Positions 16,140 through 23,994 of a stretch of 64,000 bases of DNA are shown here, piece by piece. Position numbers and translations under genes: made by a program. Each line of letters begins with the position of its first letter. Position 1 is the stretch's first letter. A model generated the notes under the pieces. The model ran no database searches, was not told the origin of the DNA, and was given only the letters and a program-made list of their open reading frames with translations. The DNA is from Actinacidiphila bryophytorum (GTDB taxonomy: Bacteria; Actinomycetota; Actinomycetes; Streptomycetales; Streptomycetaceae): assembly GCF_016916835.1 (NCBI RefSeq), contig NZ_JAFFIX010000012.1, forward strand, positions 124,001-188,000. The letters run 5' to 3'.

Positions 16140-17123
16140 TCACAGCCAATGGCGGCGCTTGAAGAGCACGTACAGGCCGAGGACGACCACCGCCATCAGG
16201 CCGAGGGCGGCCGGATAGCCCCAGATCTGGTGCAGTTCCGGCATGTGGTCGAAGTTCATGCCGTAGACGCCGGCGATCAGGGTGGGGACCGCGGCCATCG
16301 CGGCCCAGGCGGAGATCTTCCGCATGTCGTCGTTCTGCTGGACGCCGACCTGTGTCAGATGTGCGGTCAGGATGTCGGACAGCAGGCCGTCGAGGTTCTC
16401 CGCCACCCCGTCGGCCCGCGCCAGGTGCCCCGCGACACTGCGGAAGTACGCGCTGCTGTCCGCGGGGACGAAGGGCACGCCGCTGTCCGAGAGCCGGGCC
16501 ATCGGGCCGGTGAGCGGACCCGTGGCCCGGCGGATCTCCAGCACCTGGCGCTTGAAGGAGTAGATGGTCTCCGACAGCCGCGCGTCGTCGCCGCGGGCCG
16601 AGGAGAACACCTGGCCCTGCAGCTCCTCCAGGTCCACCTGGAGGTTGGCGGCGATGTCCAGGTAGTCGTCCACCACCGCGTCGCAGATGGCGTAGAGGAC
16701 GGTGACCGGACCGTGCCGGGCCAGGCCCCCCGCCTCCTGGAGCCGGGAGCGCACCCCGGCCAGCACGCGGGTGTCGCCGTGCCGTACGGCGACCACGAAG
16801 GAGTCGCCGACGAAGACCACCACCTCGCTCGACGTCACGACCGCCTGCTCGCGGTCGTAGGACAGCGGGCGGACGACGGTGACCAGGACGTCGCTGTACT
16901 CCTCCATCTTCGGCCGCTGGTGCGGCTGCTGGGCGTCCTCGGCCGCCAGCGGGTGCAGCGCGAACCGGGAGGCCAGCCACGCGACCTCGTCCTCCGTCGG
17001 GTCGGCCAGGCCCACCCACAGGAAGCCCTCGTCCGCGGCCCGCAGGCCGCGCAGGGCGTCGGCGAGGTCGCCGGGCACCGGTATGCGCCGGCCGTCGCGA
17101 TAGATGGCGCGGTCGATGATCAC
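16140..17123 (-). CDS. corA: CorA-family magnesium/cobalt transporter
   Basis: A 327-residue divalent-cation channel. The cytoplasmic N-terminal domain has FLWVGLADPTEDEVAWLASR and FALHPLAAEDAQQPHQRPK, the standard CorA motifs. The long stalk helix includes LQVDLEELQGQVFSS. The C-terminus has two transmembrane helices with the selectivity motif GMN in AGVYGMNFDHMPEL (near residue 292), then WGYPAALGLMAVVVLGLYVLFK and a basic tail. I start at GTG 17123 (reading VIIDRAIYRDGRR), where homologues start; an upstream extension is Pro/Arg-rich and not conserved. The gene is divergent from the DUF3558 lipoprotein. It may transport Mg2+, Co2+ or Ni2+; sequence does not tell which. Confidence 0.9.
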   Translation of the reverse strand: MIIDRAIYRDGRRIPVPGDLADALRGLRAADEGFLWVGLADPTEDEVAWLASRFALHPLAAEDAQQPHQRPKMEEYSDVLVTVVRPLSYDREQAVVTSSEVVVFVGDSFVVAVRHGDTRVLAGVRSRLQEAGGLARHGPVTVLYAICDAVVDDYLDIAANLQVDLEELQGQVFSSARGDDARLSETIYSFKRQVLEIRRATGPLTGPMARLSDSGVPFVPADSSAYFRSVAGHLARADGVAENLDGLLSDILTAHLTQVGVQQNDDMRKISAWAAMAAVPTLIAGVYGMNFDHMPELHQIWGYPAALGLMAVVVLGLYVLFKRRHWL

Positions 17124-17443
17124 GCACTGGTCCGTTCCACGAGCGGGTCTGCCTGCGTGCCCCTGCGGCGGCTGCGGCCGGGCGGGCGGGCGACGACACG
17201 CCCGGCCCGGCGGGCACCTGCGACGTCCGGCCTGAGCCGACGATACGTCCGCGGGCCGCCGGCCGCCCGGTGCGTCCGCCACCCGGGTGACCTGGTCGGC
17301 GGGCCGGGGGCCGGGCCCTGCGCGCGCCTCCCGGCGCCCCGCCCCTGCTGCCGCACGCGCCGCAGGATTTTCCCGATGCCGCGGTCTTTGCGACCGGGCG
17401 TCGGTACGATCCGGGCCGGACCGCAATCAAGGGGGACCCTCAT
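17124..17443. other. Divergent intergenic region
   Basis: 320 bp between corA (minus) and the lipoprotein gene (plus) without coding potential that I trust. AAGGGGG at about 17430 is the ribosome site of the lipoprotein gene. TACGAT (17405-17410) could be a -10 box for it, but no well-spaced -35 is evident. Confidence 0.4.
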
Positions 17444-18058
17444 ATGCGACACATCGTTTCTGCGGCAGCGATCCTGGCCTGTGTGCTGGGGCTCGCCGCC
17501 TGCAGCAGCAGCGACATGCGCGCCGGAAGCGGAAGCGGCGGCACGGGCGGCAGCGGCGGGAGCAGCAGCATGGGCGCGAGCAGCGGCGGCAAGGACGACG
17601 ACGGGGCGTCGGGCGGCTCCGACGGCGGCGGCAGCAGCGGCTCGGTGGACGGGCGCAGCAGCAAGACCGGATCGCCGCTCGCGGGCACCGACCCCTGCTC
17701 CCTGCTCCAGCCCGCCGACGTGCCGGAGCTGAACCAGGACAGCCTGTTCAAGCCGACCGCGGCGAGCGAGGGCATCTGCAGCGGCTACGACTACGCCGTC
17801 ACCATCAAGGACGTCAGCGCCGACGTCTACGACATGGAGTTCAACGGCTCGACGGTCAAGGCGCTGCCCGACATGGCCGGGCACCGGGCCGCCATGTCGC
17901 AGAACCAGATCGTCGACACCAAGAGCTGCGTCATCGTCCTCGAGGTGACCGGCGACGAGGTGGTGGACGTCACCGTCATGCACGACGAGGACCCGGCCAG
18001 GACCTGCGACATCGCCAAGAAGGCGGCCGCGGTCGTCGCGGGCCGCATCCCGGCCTGA
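17444..18058 (+). CDS. DUF3558-type lipoprotein
   Basis: A 204-residue lipoprotein. The signal MRHIVSAAAILACVLGLAAC ends in a lipobox with the lipidated Cys at residue 20. Residues 28-75 are a Gly/Ser linker, a spacer away from the membrane. The folded part starts DPCSLLQPADVPEL (near residue 83), the usual opening of DUF3558/LppA-like proteins of Actinobacteria. It continues with CSGYDYAVTIKDV and a second Cys pair (SCVIVLEV, RTCDIAKKAA). The function of the family is unknown. The strong AAGGGGG ribosome site fixes the start. It appears monocistronic, with 150 bp to glgX. Confidence 0.8.
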   Translation: MRHIVSAAAILACVLGLAACSSSDMRAGSGSGGTGGSGGSSSMGASSGGKDDDGASGGSDGGGSSGSVDGRSSKTGSPLAGTDPCSLLQPADVPELNQDSLFKPTAASEGICSGYDYAVTIKDVSADVYDMEFNGSTVKALPDMAGHRAAMSQNQIVDTKSCVIVLEVTGDEVVDVTVMHDEDPARTCDIAKKAAAVVAGRIPA

Positions 18059-18208
18059 CCCCGCTCCTGCCGACTGCCCGTCCCCGCCCCCCACCATCAC
18101 GGTCTGGTATCGGCGGCCGGACAACGCGATGTCGCCCAGCTACCTCCCGGGCCGCGGGGTAGACGCCTCGTGCGGCCGCAGCGGGCGGCCCGGCTGAGGG
18201 GCGGGGAC

Positions 18209-20374
18209 ATGCAGAAGTGGACCGGCCGTGCGTATCCGCTCGGGGCGACGTACGACGGCTCGGGGACGAACTTCGCGCTGTTCTCCGAGGCCGCCGACCG
18301 GGTCGAGCTGTGCCTGGTCGACCGGGGCCGGCGCGAGCGGCGGGTGGCGCTGACCGAGGTCGACGGCTTCATCTGGCACGCCTACCTGCCCGGTGTCGGC
18401 CCGGGCCAGCGCTACGGCTACCGGGTGCACGGGCCGTACGAGCCGTGGCGCGGGCAGCGCTGCAACCCGGCCAAGCTGCTGCTCGACCCGTACGCCAAGG
18501 CCATCGACGGCCAGGCGGACGGCCACGAGTCGCTGTTCGGCTACCCCTTCGGCGACCCGCAGGGCCTGAACACCGCGGACAGCCTGCGGCACACGATGCT
18601 GTCCGTGGTGACCGACCCGTCCTTCGACTGGGGCGACGACCGGCCGCCGGGGCACTCCTACCACGAGTCGGTGATCTACGAGGCGCATGTGCGCGGCCTG
18701 ACGATGCTGCACCCGCAGCTGCCGGCGGAGCTGCGCGGCAGCTACGCGGGCCTTGCGCACCCGGCCGTCGTCGACCACCTGACCGGCCTCGGCGTGACCA
18801 CGCTGGAGCTGATGCCGGTGCACCAGTTCGTGCAGGACGGCCACCTGCTGGACCGCGGGCTGCGCAACTACTGGGGCTACAACACCATCGGCTTCTTCGC
18901 CCCGCACAACGCCTACGCCTCCTCCCGCGGCAGGGGCAGCCAGGTCACCGAGTTCAAGTCGATGGTCAAGGCCCTGCACGCGGCCGGCATCGAGGTGATC
19001 CTCGACGTGGTCTACAACCACACAGCCGAGGGCAACCACCTCGGCCCGACCCTGTCGATGCGCGGCATCGACAACGCCTCCTACTACCGGCTGGTGGACG
19101 ACGACCCGGCGCACTACTTCGACACCACCGGCACCGGCAACTCGCTGCTGATGCGCAGCCCCCACGTGCTGCAGCTGATCATGGACAGTCTGCGCTACTG
19201 GGTCACCGAGATGCACGTGGACGGCTTCCGCTTCGACCTGGCGGCCACCCTGGCCCGGCAGTTCCACGAGGTGGACCGGCTGTCCGCCTTCTTCGACCTG
19301 GTCCAGCAGGACCCGGTGGTCAGCCGGGTCAAGCTGATCGCCGAACCGTGGGACGTCGGCGAGGGCGGCTACCAGGTGGGCAACTTCCCGCCGCTGTGGA
19401 GCGAGTGGAACGGCCGCTACCGCGACACCGTGCGCGACTTCTGGCGCGGCGAGAACTCCACCCTGCCCGACCTCGCCTCCCGGCTGACCGGCTCCTCCGA
19501 CCTCTACCAGGACGACAGCCGCCGCCCCCGGGCCGGCGTCAACTTCGTGACCTGCCACGACGGTTTCACGCTGCGCGACCTGGTCTCGTACAACGACAAG
19601 CACAACGAGGCCAACGGCGAGGACAACCGGGACGGCGAGAGCCACAACCGGTCGTGGAACTGCGGCACCGAGGGCGACACCGACGACCCGGACGTGCTGG
19701 ACCTGCGCGCCCGCCAGCAGCGCAACCTGCTCACCACCCTGCTGATCTCGCAGGGCGTCCCGATGATCAGCCAGGGCGACGAGTTCGGCCGCACCCAGCA
19801 CGGCAACAACAACGCCTACTGCCAGGACGGCGAGGTGTCCTGGACGCACTGGGACCTGGACGCCGGGCAGCGCGAACTCCTCGACTTCACCCGGCGGTTG
19901 ATCGCCCTGCGGCGCGACCACCCGGTCTTCAGGCGGCGCCGCTTCCTGCGCGGCGACACCGCGGGGCCGGGTCTCGGGGACGCAATGTGGCTGACGCCCG
20001 CCGGCCGCACCATGGAGCAGGCCGACTGGCACCGCGCCGACGCCCACGCGGTCGCGCTCTTCCTGCGCGGCGACGCCATATCCGAACCCGGCCCGCGGGG
20101 CGGCAGGATCGTGGACGACTCCTTCATGGTCCTGCTCAACAGCCACCACGAGCCGGTCGAGTTCACCCTGCCGGGCCGGGCCTACGCGGACGCGTGGCAG
20201 GTCGCGGTGGACACCGCGACCGGTGCCGAGACCGCCGACGAGACCGAGGTCAAGGCGGGCGGGACGCTGGTCGTGCCGCCCCGCGCCACCCTGATCCTCA
20301 TCAGCCCGCGCCGCCAGGCCGGCCTCGTACGCCGCGCCCTGACAGCCGCCGGGCTCCCGCGCAGGCCCCGCTAG
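18209..20374 (+). CDS. glgX: Glycogen debranching enzyme GlgX
   Basis: A 721-residue GH13 enzyme that cuts alpha-1,6 branches from phosphorylase-limited glycogen. It has an N-terminal CBM48 (PLGATYDGSGTNFALFSEAA), then the GH13 conserved regions: DVVYNHTAEGN, VDGFRFDLAATL (nucleophile Asp), LIAEPWDVG (acid/base Glu) and NFVTCHDGFTLRDL (transition-state Asp). GDEFGRTQHGNNNAYCQDG is characteristic of the GlgX/TreX group. ATG 18209 follows a GAGGGGCGGGG ribosome site; a GTG at 18170 is a possible but less likely start. A hairpin overlaps its stop. No other glycogen genes are adjacent. Confidence 0.93.
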   Translation: MQKWTGRAYPLGATYDGSGTNFALFSEAADRVELCLVDRGRRERRVALTEVDGFIWHAYLPGVGPGQRYGYRVHGPYEPWRGQRCNPAKLLLDPYAKAIDGQADGHESLFGYPFGDPQGLNTADSLRHTMLSVVTDPSFDWGDDRPPGHSYHESVIYEAHVRGLTMLHPQLPAELRGSYAGLAHPAVVDHLTGLGVTTLELMPVHQFVQDGHLLDRGLRNYWGYNTIGFFAPHNAYASSRGRGSQVTEFKSMVKALHAAGIEVILDVVYNHTAEGNHLGPTLSMRGIDNASYYRLVDDDPAHYFDTTGTGNSLLMRSPHVLQLIMDSLRYWVTEMHVDGFRFDLAATLARQFHEVDRLSAFFDLVQQDPVVSRVKLIAEPWDVGEGGYQVGNFPPLWSEWNGRYRDTVRDFWRGENSTLPDLASRLTGSSDLYQDDSRRPRAGVNFVTCHDGFTLRDLVSYNDKHNEANGEDNRDGESHNRSWNCGTEGDTDDPDVLDLRARQQRNLLTTLLISQGVPMISQGDEFGRTQHGNNNAYCQDGEVSWTHWDLDAGQRELLDFTRRLIALRRDHPVFRRRRFLRGDTAGPGLGDAMWLTPAGRTMEQADWHRADAHAVALFLRGDAISEPGPRGGRIVDDSFMVLLNSHHEPVEFTLPGRAYADAWQVAVDTATGAETADETEVKAGGTLVVPPRATLILISPRRQAGLVRRALTAAGLPRRPR

Positions 20375-20384
20375 CAGGGCCTGC
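20361..20384. terminator. Bidirectional hairpin between glgX and the GH16 gene
   Basis: GCAGGCCC (20361-20368) pairs with GGGCCTGC (20377-20384) around an 8-nt loop. It spans the glgX stop codon and lies just beyond the GH16 stop on the other strand, serving both convergent transcripts. Confidence 0.6.
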
Positions 20385-20389
20385 CGGCC

Positions 20390-21137
20390 TTACGCCAGGC
20401 CGAACTTCTGGGCGCCCGAGCTGTTGCAGTCCCAGATCTGCAGCCGGGTGCCGTTGGCGGTGGCACCCGACGGCGAGTCGATGCACCGGCCCGTCGTCGG
20501 GTTGGACATCGAACCGTCGGCGTTCGCGACCCAGTTCTGGTAGCCGCCGCCGTTGCAGGTGGCCAACTGGAGCTTGGTTCCCGCAGCGTTGACGCCGCCT
20601 GCGATGTCCAGGCACTTGCCCAGCGTGCGCAGCGTCTGGCCGCTCCAGGTCCACTTCTGGTCCAGCGAGGTGGCCTGCTGGCAGTCCCACAGCTGCACCG
20701 CGCTGCCGTCGCCGCCGGTGTCGTCACCCGCGACGTCCACGCACTTGCCGCCGGGGCCGTAGATCGGGGTGCCGATGGCGAAGACCTGCGCGCCTGAGCT
20801 GTTGCAGTCCCAGATCTGCAGCCGGGTGCCGTTGGCGGTGGCGCCCGACGGCGAGTCGATGCACCGGCCGCTGGTCGGGTTGCGCAGCGAACCGTCGGTC
20901 TGCCGCACCCAGTTCTGGTAGCCGCCGGTGTTGCAGGTGGCCAGTTGGAGCTTCGTGCCGGCTGCGCTGTTGCCGCCGGCGATGTCCAGGCACTTGCCCA
21001 GCGTCTGCAGGGTCTGGCCGTTCCACGTCCAGTGCTGGTCCTTGGCGCCGGACTGGCAGTCCCACAACTGCACCGCGGTGCCGTCACCGCCGGTGTCGTC
21101 ACCCGCGACGTCCACGCACTTGCCGCCGGGGCCGGTG
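20390..21137. repeat. 378-bp direct repeat encoding the two lectin domains
   Basis: The two lectin modules of the GH16 gene are direct DNA repeats with a 378-bp period, exactly 126 codons (copies about 20390-20759 and 20768-21137). For example, the same 17-base word CCCAGATCTGCAGCCGG occurs at 20431 and 20809. Similarity at silent sites points to recent duplication or gene conversion. Confidence 0.8.
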
Positions 21138-22117
21138 ATCGTCTGGCCGCTCACCGAGCCGCCGCCGCCCCCGGAGCCCGGTCCCTTGTTGTAGACCGCG
21201 ACCGAGTCGACGACGAGCTTGCCGCCGGAGACCGTCGCCGAGTTGGGGCCGCCGCCGAAGGCGTCGGGGAAGCCGCCGCCGATGGCCAGGTCGTAGATGA
21301 TGAAGAAGGGGTGGTCGATCGCGTTGGACCAGGTCGTCGCGTCCACCTGGCTGGCGCTGACGGTGAAGAAGTTGTTCCCGTCGAGGTAGAAGCGGATCTG
21401 CTCCGGCGAGACCGAGCGGTCGATCTCCGCCGCGTAGTCATGGAACCCGGTCTGGCAGCCGGAACACGCGCGCTCGCCGGAGCCGATGCCCGTCGACTCG
21501 TTGCACGGCCCGCCCGGGCTCACCCCGCAGTGGATGGTGCTGAAGTCGGAACTGCGGCCGTTGATGTCCTCCATGATGTCGATCTCGCCGGACGTCGGCC
21601 AGGTCACGCCGCTGCGCAGGGGTGCGCCGAGCATCCAGAAGGCCGGCCAGTAGCCCGCCCCGTTGGCGGTGCTGACGTTGGGCTGCTGCAGCACGGACTC
21701 GATGCGTACGACACCGCCGGCCGGGGCGCCGAAGGTCGCCGCCTGGGTCTCCACGCGGCCCGACGTCCACCCGCTGCGCGGGTCGGAACCGGAGTGCAGG
21801 GCCTGCAGCACCAGGTGGCCCTGGCCGTCGTAGTACACGTTCGACGTGCTGCTGGTCATGGTCTCGATCTCACCGGTGCCGAAGGTGCTGCCGGGACCGG
21901 TGTCGTACTTCCACAGGCCCTGGTCGATGCCGGTGCCGGACGCACCGTTGAAGTCGTCGCTCCAGGTGAGGGTGAATCCCGACGGCGCCGGCGGCACCGC
22001 CGCCCCCGCGTCCGGTGCCACGGCGGCGGCGACCGCCACCGTGAGGGCGAGAGCGGGAAGCGCTGAGAGCGCTCTCTTCCACGCGCCGCGCCGTGCCCCT
22101 GCAAAATTCACGCGCAT
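20390..22117 (-). CDS. Secreted GH16 endo-beta-glucanase with two ricin-type lectin domains
   Basis: A 575-residue extracellular enzyme. A Sec signal peptide (residues 1-42, ending DAGAA) leads into the GH16 domain beginning FTLTWSDDFNGASGTGIDQ. The catalytic motif GEIDIMEDING (near residue 180) holds the nucleophile and acid/base Glu residues in E-I-D-I-M-E, which fits laminarinase-type beta-1,3(4)-glucanases. After a glycine linker come two beta-trefoil lectin domains of about 126 residues, each starting GPGGKCVDVAGDDTGGDG. Each carries repeated QLWDC/QIWDC sugar-binding motifs, and the two are nearly identical. CGGAGG upstream supports ATG 22117. A LacI-type palindrome lies inside the signal-peptide coding part. 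Confidence 0.92.
   Translation of the reverse strand: MRVNFAGARRGAWKRALSALPALALTVAVAAAVAPDAGAAVPPAPSGFTLTWSDDFNGASGTGIDQGLWKYDTGPGSTFGTGEIETMTSSTSNVYYDGQGHLVLQALHSGSDPRSGWTSGRVETQAATFGAPAGGVVRIESVLQQPNVSTANGAGYWPAFWMLGAPLRSGVTWPTSGEIDIMEDINGRSSDFSTIHCGVSPGGPCNESTGIGSGERACSGCQTGFHDYAAEIDRSVSPEQIRFYLDGNNFFTVSASQVDATTWSNAIDHPFFIIYDLAIGGGFPDAFGGGPNSATVSGGKLVVDSVAVYNKGPGSGGGGGSVSGQTITGPGGKCVDVAGDDTGGDGTAVQLWDCQSGAKDQHWTWNGQTLQTLGKCLDIAGGNSAAGTKLQLATCNTGGYQNWVRQTDGSLRNPTSGRCIDSPSGATANGTRLQIWDCNSSGAQVFAIGTPIYGPGGKCVDVAGDDTGGDGSAVQLWDCQQATSLDQKWTWSGQTLRTLGKCLDIAGGVNAAGTKLQLATCNGGGYQNWVANADGSMSNPTTGRCIDSPSGATANGTRLQIWDCNSSGAQKFGLA
22065..22076. promoter_or_regulatory. LacI-type palindrome inside the start of the GH16 gene
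   Basis: GAGAGCGCTCTC is a perfect 12-bp palindrome 41-52 bp downstream of the GH16 start codon. Its GAGCGCTC core is the same as in CebR/CelR operators. A repressor bound here could block elongation. It may also be chance in Leu-Ser-Ala codons. Confidence 0.35.
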
Positions 22118-22328
22118 ATGTCCGATCCTCCGGAGGTACGTCAGCCCGCCGTGCGGGATGGGTGTGTCATGTACACAGCTTGGAGATCGCCGGGGCTTTC
22201 GACAAGAGATCGGCGGGCAGGACACAGCGAGTCGGCGGCACCCCAGCGGGTATCCGCGGACCCCCACCGCGGGCAGATCCCGGCGGCGGCTCCGGTGACG
22301 GACGTCACGTCATTCGATGCGTGAGCAT

Positions 22329-22351
22329 ATACCTGCTCGTGCAAGTATTAT
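22329..22351 (+). promoter_or_regulatory. Promoter and imperfect operator for the OYE gene
   Basis: ATAC-c-TGC-tcgt-GCA-a-GTAT (22329-22348) is an inverted repeat that overlaps a good -10 box TATTAT (22346-22351), 41 bp before the ATG. The layout suggests repression by a MarR/HxlR/TetR-type sensor encoded elsewhere. Confidence 0.45.
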
Positions 22352-22391
22352 GAACGGCAGGAACCAGCAGCCCTTCCCCCGGAGACCCCCC

Positions 22392-23492
22392 ATGTCCAAG
22401 CTGTTCGAGCCGTACACCCTTCGGTCGCTGACCACGCGCAACCGCGTCTGGATGGCCTCGATGTGCCAGTACAGCGCCGCGCCCACCGGGGCGGACACCG
22501 GCACCGCGAACGACTGGCACTTCACGCACCTCGCCTCGCGGGCGGCCGGCGGCACCGGGCTGATCCTCACCGAGGCCACTGCGGTCAGCCCCGAGGGCCG
22601 CATCACCCCCTACGACCTCGGCATCTGGAACGACACGCAGGTCGCGGCCTTCCGCCGGGTGACCGCCTTCCTCAAGGGGCAGGGCACCGTCACCGGTATC
22701 CAGCTCGCCCACGCCGGCCGCAAGGCGTCCACCGAGCGCACCTGGGTGGACCGCGGCGCACCGATCCCGCCCGACGCGCCGCTCGGCTGGACACCGGTCG
22801 GCCCGAGCCCGGTCCCCTTCGCGCCTGCCTCGACCGTGCCCGAGGAGCTGACCGAGGACGGCATACGGGAGATCGTCGAGCAGTTCGCCGGCGCCGCCCG
22901 CAGGGCGCTGGCCGCCGGCTTCCAGGTCGTGGAGATCCACGGCGCCCACGGCTACCTGCTGCACCAGTTCCTCTCCCCCTACACCAACCGCCGCACCGAC
23001 GCCTACGGCGGCTCCTTCGCGAACCGCACCCGCTTCCCGCTGGAGGTGGTCGAGGCGGTGCGCGCGGTCTGGCCGCAGGACCTGCCGGTGCTCTACCGGA
23101 TCTCGGCCACCGACTGGCTCAGCGAGAACGCCGACGACGACCGCGAGGGCTGGACGGGCGACGACACCGTGGCCTTCGCCAAGGAGCTGGCCGCCCGCGG
23201 GGTGGACCTGATGGACGTCTCGACCGGCGGCAACGCCCCCGACGCCCGCATCCCGGCGGCTCCCGGCTTCCAGGTGCCCTTCGCCGAGCGGGTGCGCGAG
23301 GAGGCCGGCATGCCGGTGGCCGCGGTCGGTCTGATCACCGGGGCGGCGCAGGCCGAGGACATCGTGGCCTCGGGCCGCGCCGACGCTGTGCTGCTGGCCC
23401 GCCAGCTGCTGCGCGACCCGTACTTCGCCCGGCACGCGGCGGAGGAGCTGGGCGCCGAGCCGTACGTGCCGCAGCAGTACCACCGCTCCTAG
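22392..23492 (+). CDS. namA: NADH:flavin oxidoreductase, Old Yellow Enzyme family (YqjM/NamA-like)
   Basis: A 366-residue FMN-dependent ene-reductase that reduces activated C=C bonds. It is a TIM barrel starting MSKLFEPYTLRSLTTRNRV. Conserved features are MASMCQYSA with the Cys of the YqjM subgroup near residue 25, GIQLAHAGRKAS, the catalytic pair in VEIHGAHGYLLHQFLSP (His-Xaa-Xaa-His), YTNRRTDAYGGSFANRTRF, and the phosphate-binding end near VGLITGAAQAEDIV and ADAVLLARQLL. GGAG before ATG 22392 fixes the start. It diverges from the GH16 gene and likely serves electrophile detoxification. Confidence 0.92.
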   Translation: MSKLFEPYTLRSLTTRNRVWMASMCQYSAAPTGADTGTANDWHFTHLASRAAGGTGLILTEATAVSPEGRITPYDLGIWNDTQVAAFRRVTAFLKGQGTVTGIQLAHAGRKASTERTWVDRGAPIPPDAPLGWTPVGPSPVPFAPASTVPEELTEDGIREIVEQFAGAARRALAAGFQVVEIHGAHGYLLHQFLSPYTNRRTDAYGGSFANRTRFPLEVVEAVRAVWPQDLPVLYRISATDWLSENADDDREGWTGDDTVAFAKELAARGVDLMDVSTGGNAPDARIPAAPGFQVPFAERVREEAGMPVAAVGLITGAAQAEDIVASGRADAVLLARQLLRDPYFARHAAEELGAEPYVPQQYHRS

Positions 23493-23499
23493 GGCGCCG

Positions 23500-23970
23500 T
23501 CACCGCCCCGGGGCGCCGTCCTCCTTGGTGAAGTAGATGCCCGAGTCGCACGTCGAGTCCGCGTAGTCGCTGATGCACAGCATGAGCCTCCCCGACTTCT
23601 TGCGGACGTCGACGTCGACCGAGCATGCGCTGCTCTGCCTCCCCCGGCCCGCGGGGAAGGCCAGCACCAACTGCGTGCCCGATCCCGCGGCCGGGGACGT
23701 CAGCCCGTGCTCGTCGTAGAACTCCCAGCCCCCGTCGTCCAGTTCGCCCGTGCAGTCGGGATAGGCGGACGCGTCGACCTTCAGCCCGGTGGCCGAGAAG
23801 GACTGGGGGGTCCTCTCGATCGTCAGCGCGGCCCCCTTCCCCGACGTCCAGGTGCCGGCCAGCCCGTCCCCGTCGATCCTCGCCGACGAGCCCGAGTCGG
23901 AGCAGGCCGCGAGGAGGACGGCGCACGCGGCCAGCACACAGGCGACCCGCACACGGGGGACACGCTTCAC
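23500..23970 (-). CDS. Small lipoprotein, candidate immunity protein of the Rhs toxin
   Basis: A 156-residue lipoprotein starting at GTG 23970 (MKRVPRVRVACVLAACAVLL), with lipidation Cys at residue 23. The mature part is short and beta-rich: LAGTWTSGKGAALTIE, YPDCTGELDDGGWEFYDEHG, SACSVDVDVRKKSGRLMLCI and a final CDSGIYFTKEDG. It has four or more conserved-looking cysteines and no enzyme motif. The gene begins 24 bp after the Rhs stop on the same strand, so the two are co-transcribed. That is where polymorphic-toxin immunity genes lie, and membrane anchoring outside the cell suits protection from a secreted toxin. The immunity role is inferred from position. It could instead be an unrelated lipoprotein. 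Confidence 0.6.
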   Translation of the reverse strand: MKRVPRVRVACVLAACAVLLAACSDSGSSARIDGDGLAGTWTSGKGAALTIERTPQSFSATGLKVDASAYPDCTGELDDGGWEFYDEHGLTSPAAGSGTQLVLAFPAGRGRQSSACSVDVDVRKKSGRLMLCISDYADSTCDSGIYFTKEDGAPGR

Positions 23971-23994
23971 CGGATCACACTCCTCCCACTCGGC

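Noticed and set aside
8127..17123. Secondary-metabolite gene cluster
   Set aside because: ABC, MFS and regulator genes are present, but no polyketide, peptide synthetase, terpene or RiPP core enzyme or precursor was seen.
13773..17732. Very long plus-strand open frame across the PLC remnant, MFS and CorA genes
   Set aside because: It crosses several minus-strand genes and their gaps, has low-complexity composition and ends inside the DUF3558 gene in another frame.
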